DNA from: CAKRPJ01 sp934376955
GTDB lineage: Bacteria > Bacillota > Clostridia > Lachnospirales > Lachnospiraceae
Assembly (NCBI GenBank): GCA_934376955.1
Contig: CAKRPJ010000048.1
Span: 1 to 13,754, forward strand
Length of the DNA: 13,754 nt
Direction: 5' to 3'
Position 1 is the stretch's first letter. Every line of letters starts with the position of its first letter. Both the position numbers and the translations under genes were made by a program. The notes beneath the pieces are model-generated. The model made no database searches, was not told the origin of the DNA, and was given only the letters and a program-made list of their open reading frames with translations. Shown in pieces: positions 13,624 through 13,754 of the stretch.

Positions 13624-13754
13624 ATGTTTGACCGTTTGGATGATATCGTAAAGCATTATGAGGAATTGATGCTTGAACTGAATAATCCGTCTGTGGCAGA
13701 GGATCAGAAGCGTTTCCGCAAGCTGATGAAGGAGCAGAGTGATCTGACTCCGAT
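13624..13754 (+). CDS. prfA: Peptide chain release factor 1, N-terminal part (cut by window edge)
   Basis: The first 43 codons of an open frame run off the right edge. The translation begins MFDRLDDIVKHYEEL and continues with NNPSVAEDQKRFRKLMKEQ, matching the N-terminal helical region of RF1, which recognises UAA and UAG stop codons. AGGAGG (13612-13617) lies 6 bases before the ATG. Position directly after prmC supports the call. The anticodon-like PxT motif and the GGQ motif lie outside the window, so RF1 rather than RF2 is judged from the N-terminus and gene order. Confidence 0.92.
   Translation, partial: MFDRLDDIVKHYEELMLELNNPSVAEDQKRFRKLMKEQSDLTP

Noticed and set aside
1..13754. CRISPR arrays, tRNA or rRNA genes, insertion-sequence transposases, defence or biosynthetic clusters
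   Set aside because: No regularly spaced repeats, RNA gene signatures or relevant protein families were seen; the window is mostly conserved housekeeping genes.

Overview
The window is a chromosomal segment from a low-to-mid GC Firmicute, most likely a Clostridia of the Lachnospiraceae type. This rests on strong AAAGGAGG ribosome sites, frequent TTG starts, the protein sequences, and the rpmE-DUF1385-prmC-prfA gene order. The assignment is inference from recognisable families; no search was run.

Layout. Positions 1-465 are non-coding: a hairpin-rich tail, an intrinsic terminator (117-145), an AT-rich stretch, and a near-consensus promoter (403-431). From 466 to 7578 runs a complete F-type ATP synthase operon on the + strand: atpZ-like, atpI-like, then atpB, E, F, H, A, G, D and C, closed by a long perfect hairpin (7593-7638). 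The c subunit carries the full residue set of sodium-binding rotor rings (Q31, V62, E64, T65, T66, Y69), so the enzyme probably couples to Na+ rather than H+.

On the minus strand follow a uracil:cation symporter of the NCS2 family (7749-9002) and a DegV-family fatty-acid-binding protein (9058-9894). Divergent from degV, a + strand promoter (9992-10020) drives an integral-membrane acyltransferase (10191-11249). Its leader holds a 133-base element with terminal inverted repeats, internal hairpins and flanking 7-base direct repeats, best read as a MITE-like insertion.

The right end is a housekeeping translation cluster on the + strand: rpmE (ribosomal protein bL31, with its own promoter and terminator), a DUF1385 membrane protein, prmC (release factor glutamine methyltransferase) and the first 43 codons of prfA (release factor 1). 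PrmC methylates release factors, so the prmC-prfA pairing is functional as well as positional.

Most of the window is conserved housekeeping DNA. I found no defence, secondary-metabolite or otherwise undescribed multi-gene system. The items most worth checking are the MITE-like element in the acyltransferase leader, an operator-like inverted repeat inside that promoter, an ATG-TAA start-stop codon pair in front of the TTG start of atpF, and the sodium signature of the ATP synthase.
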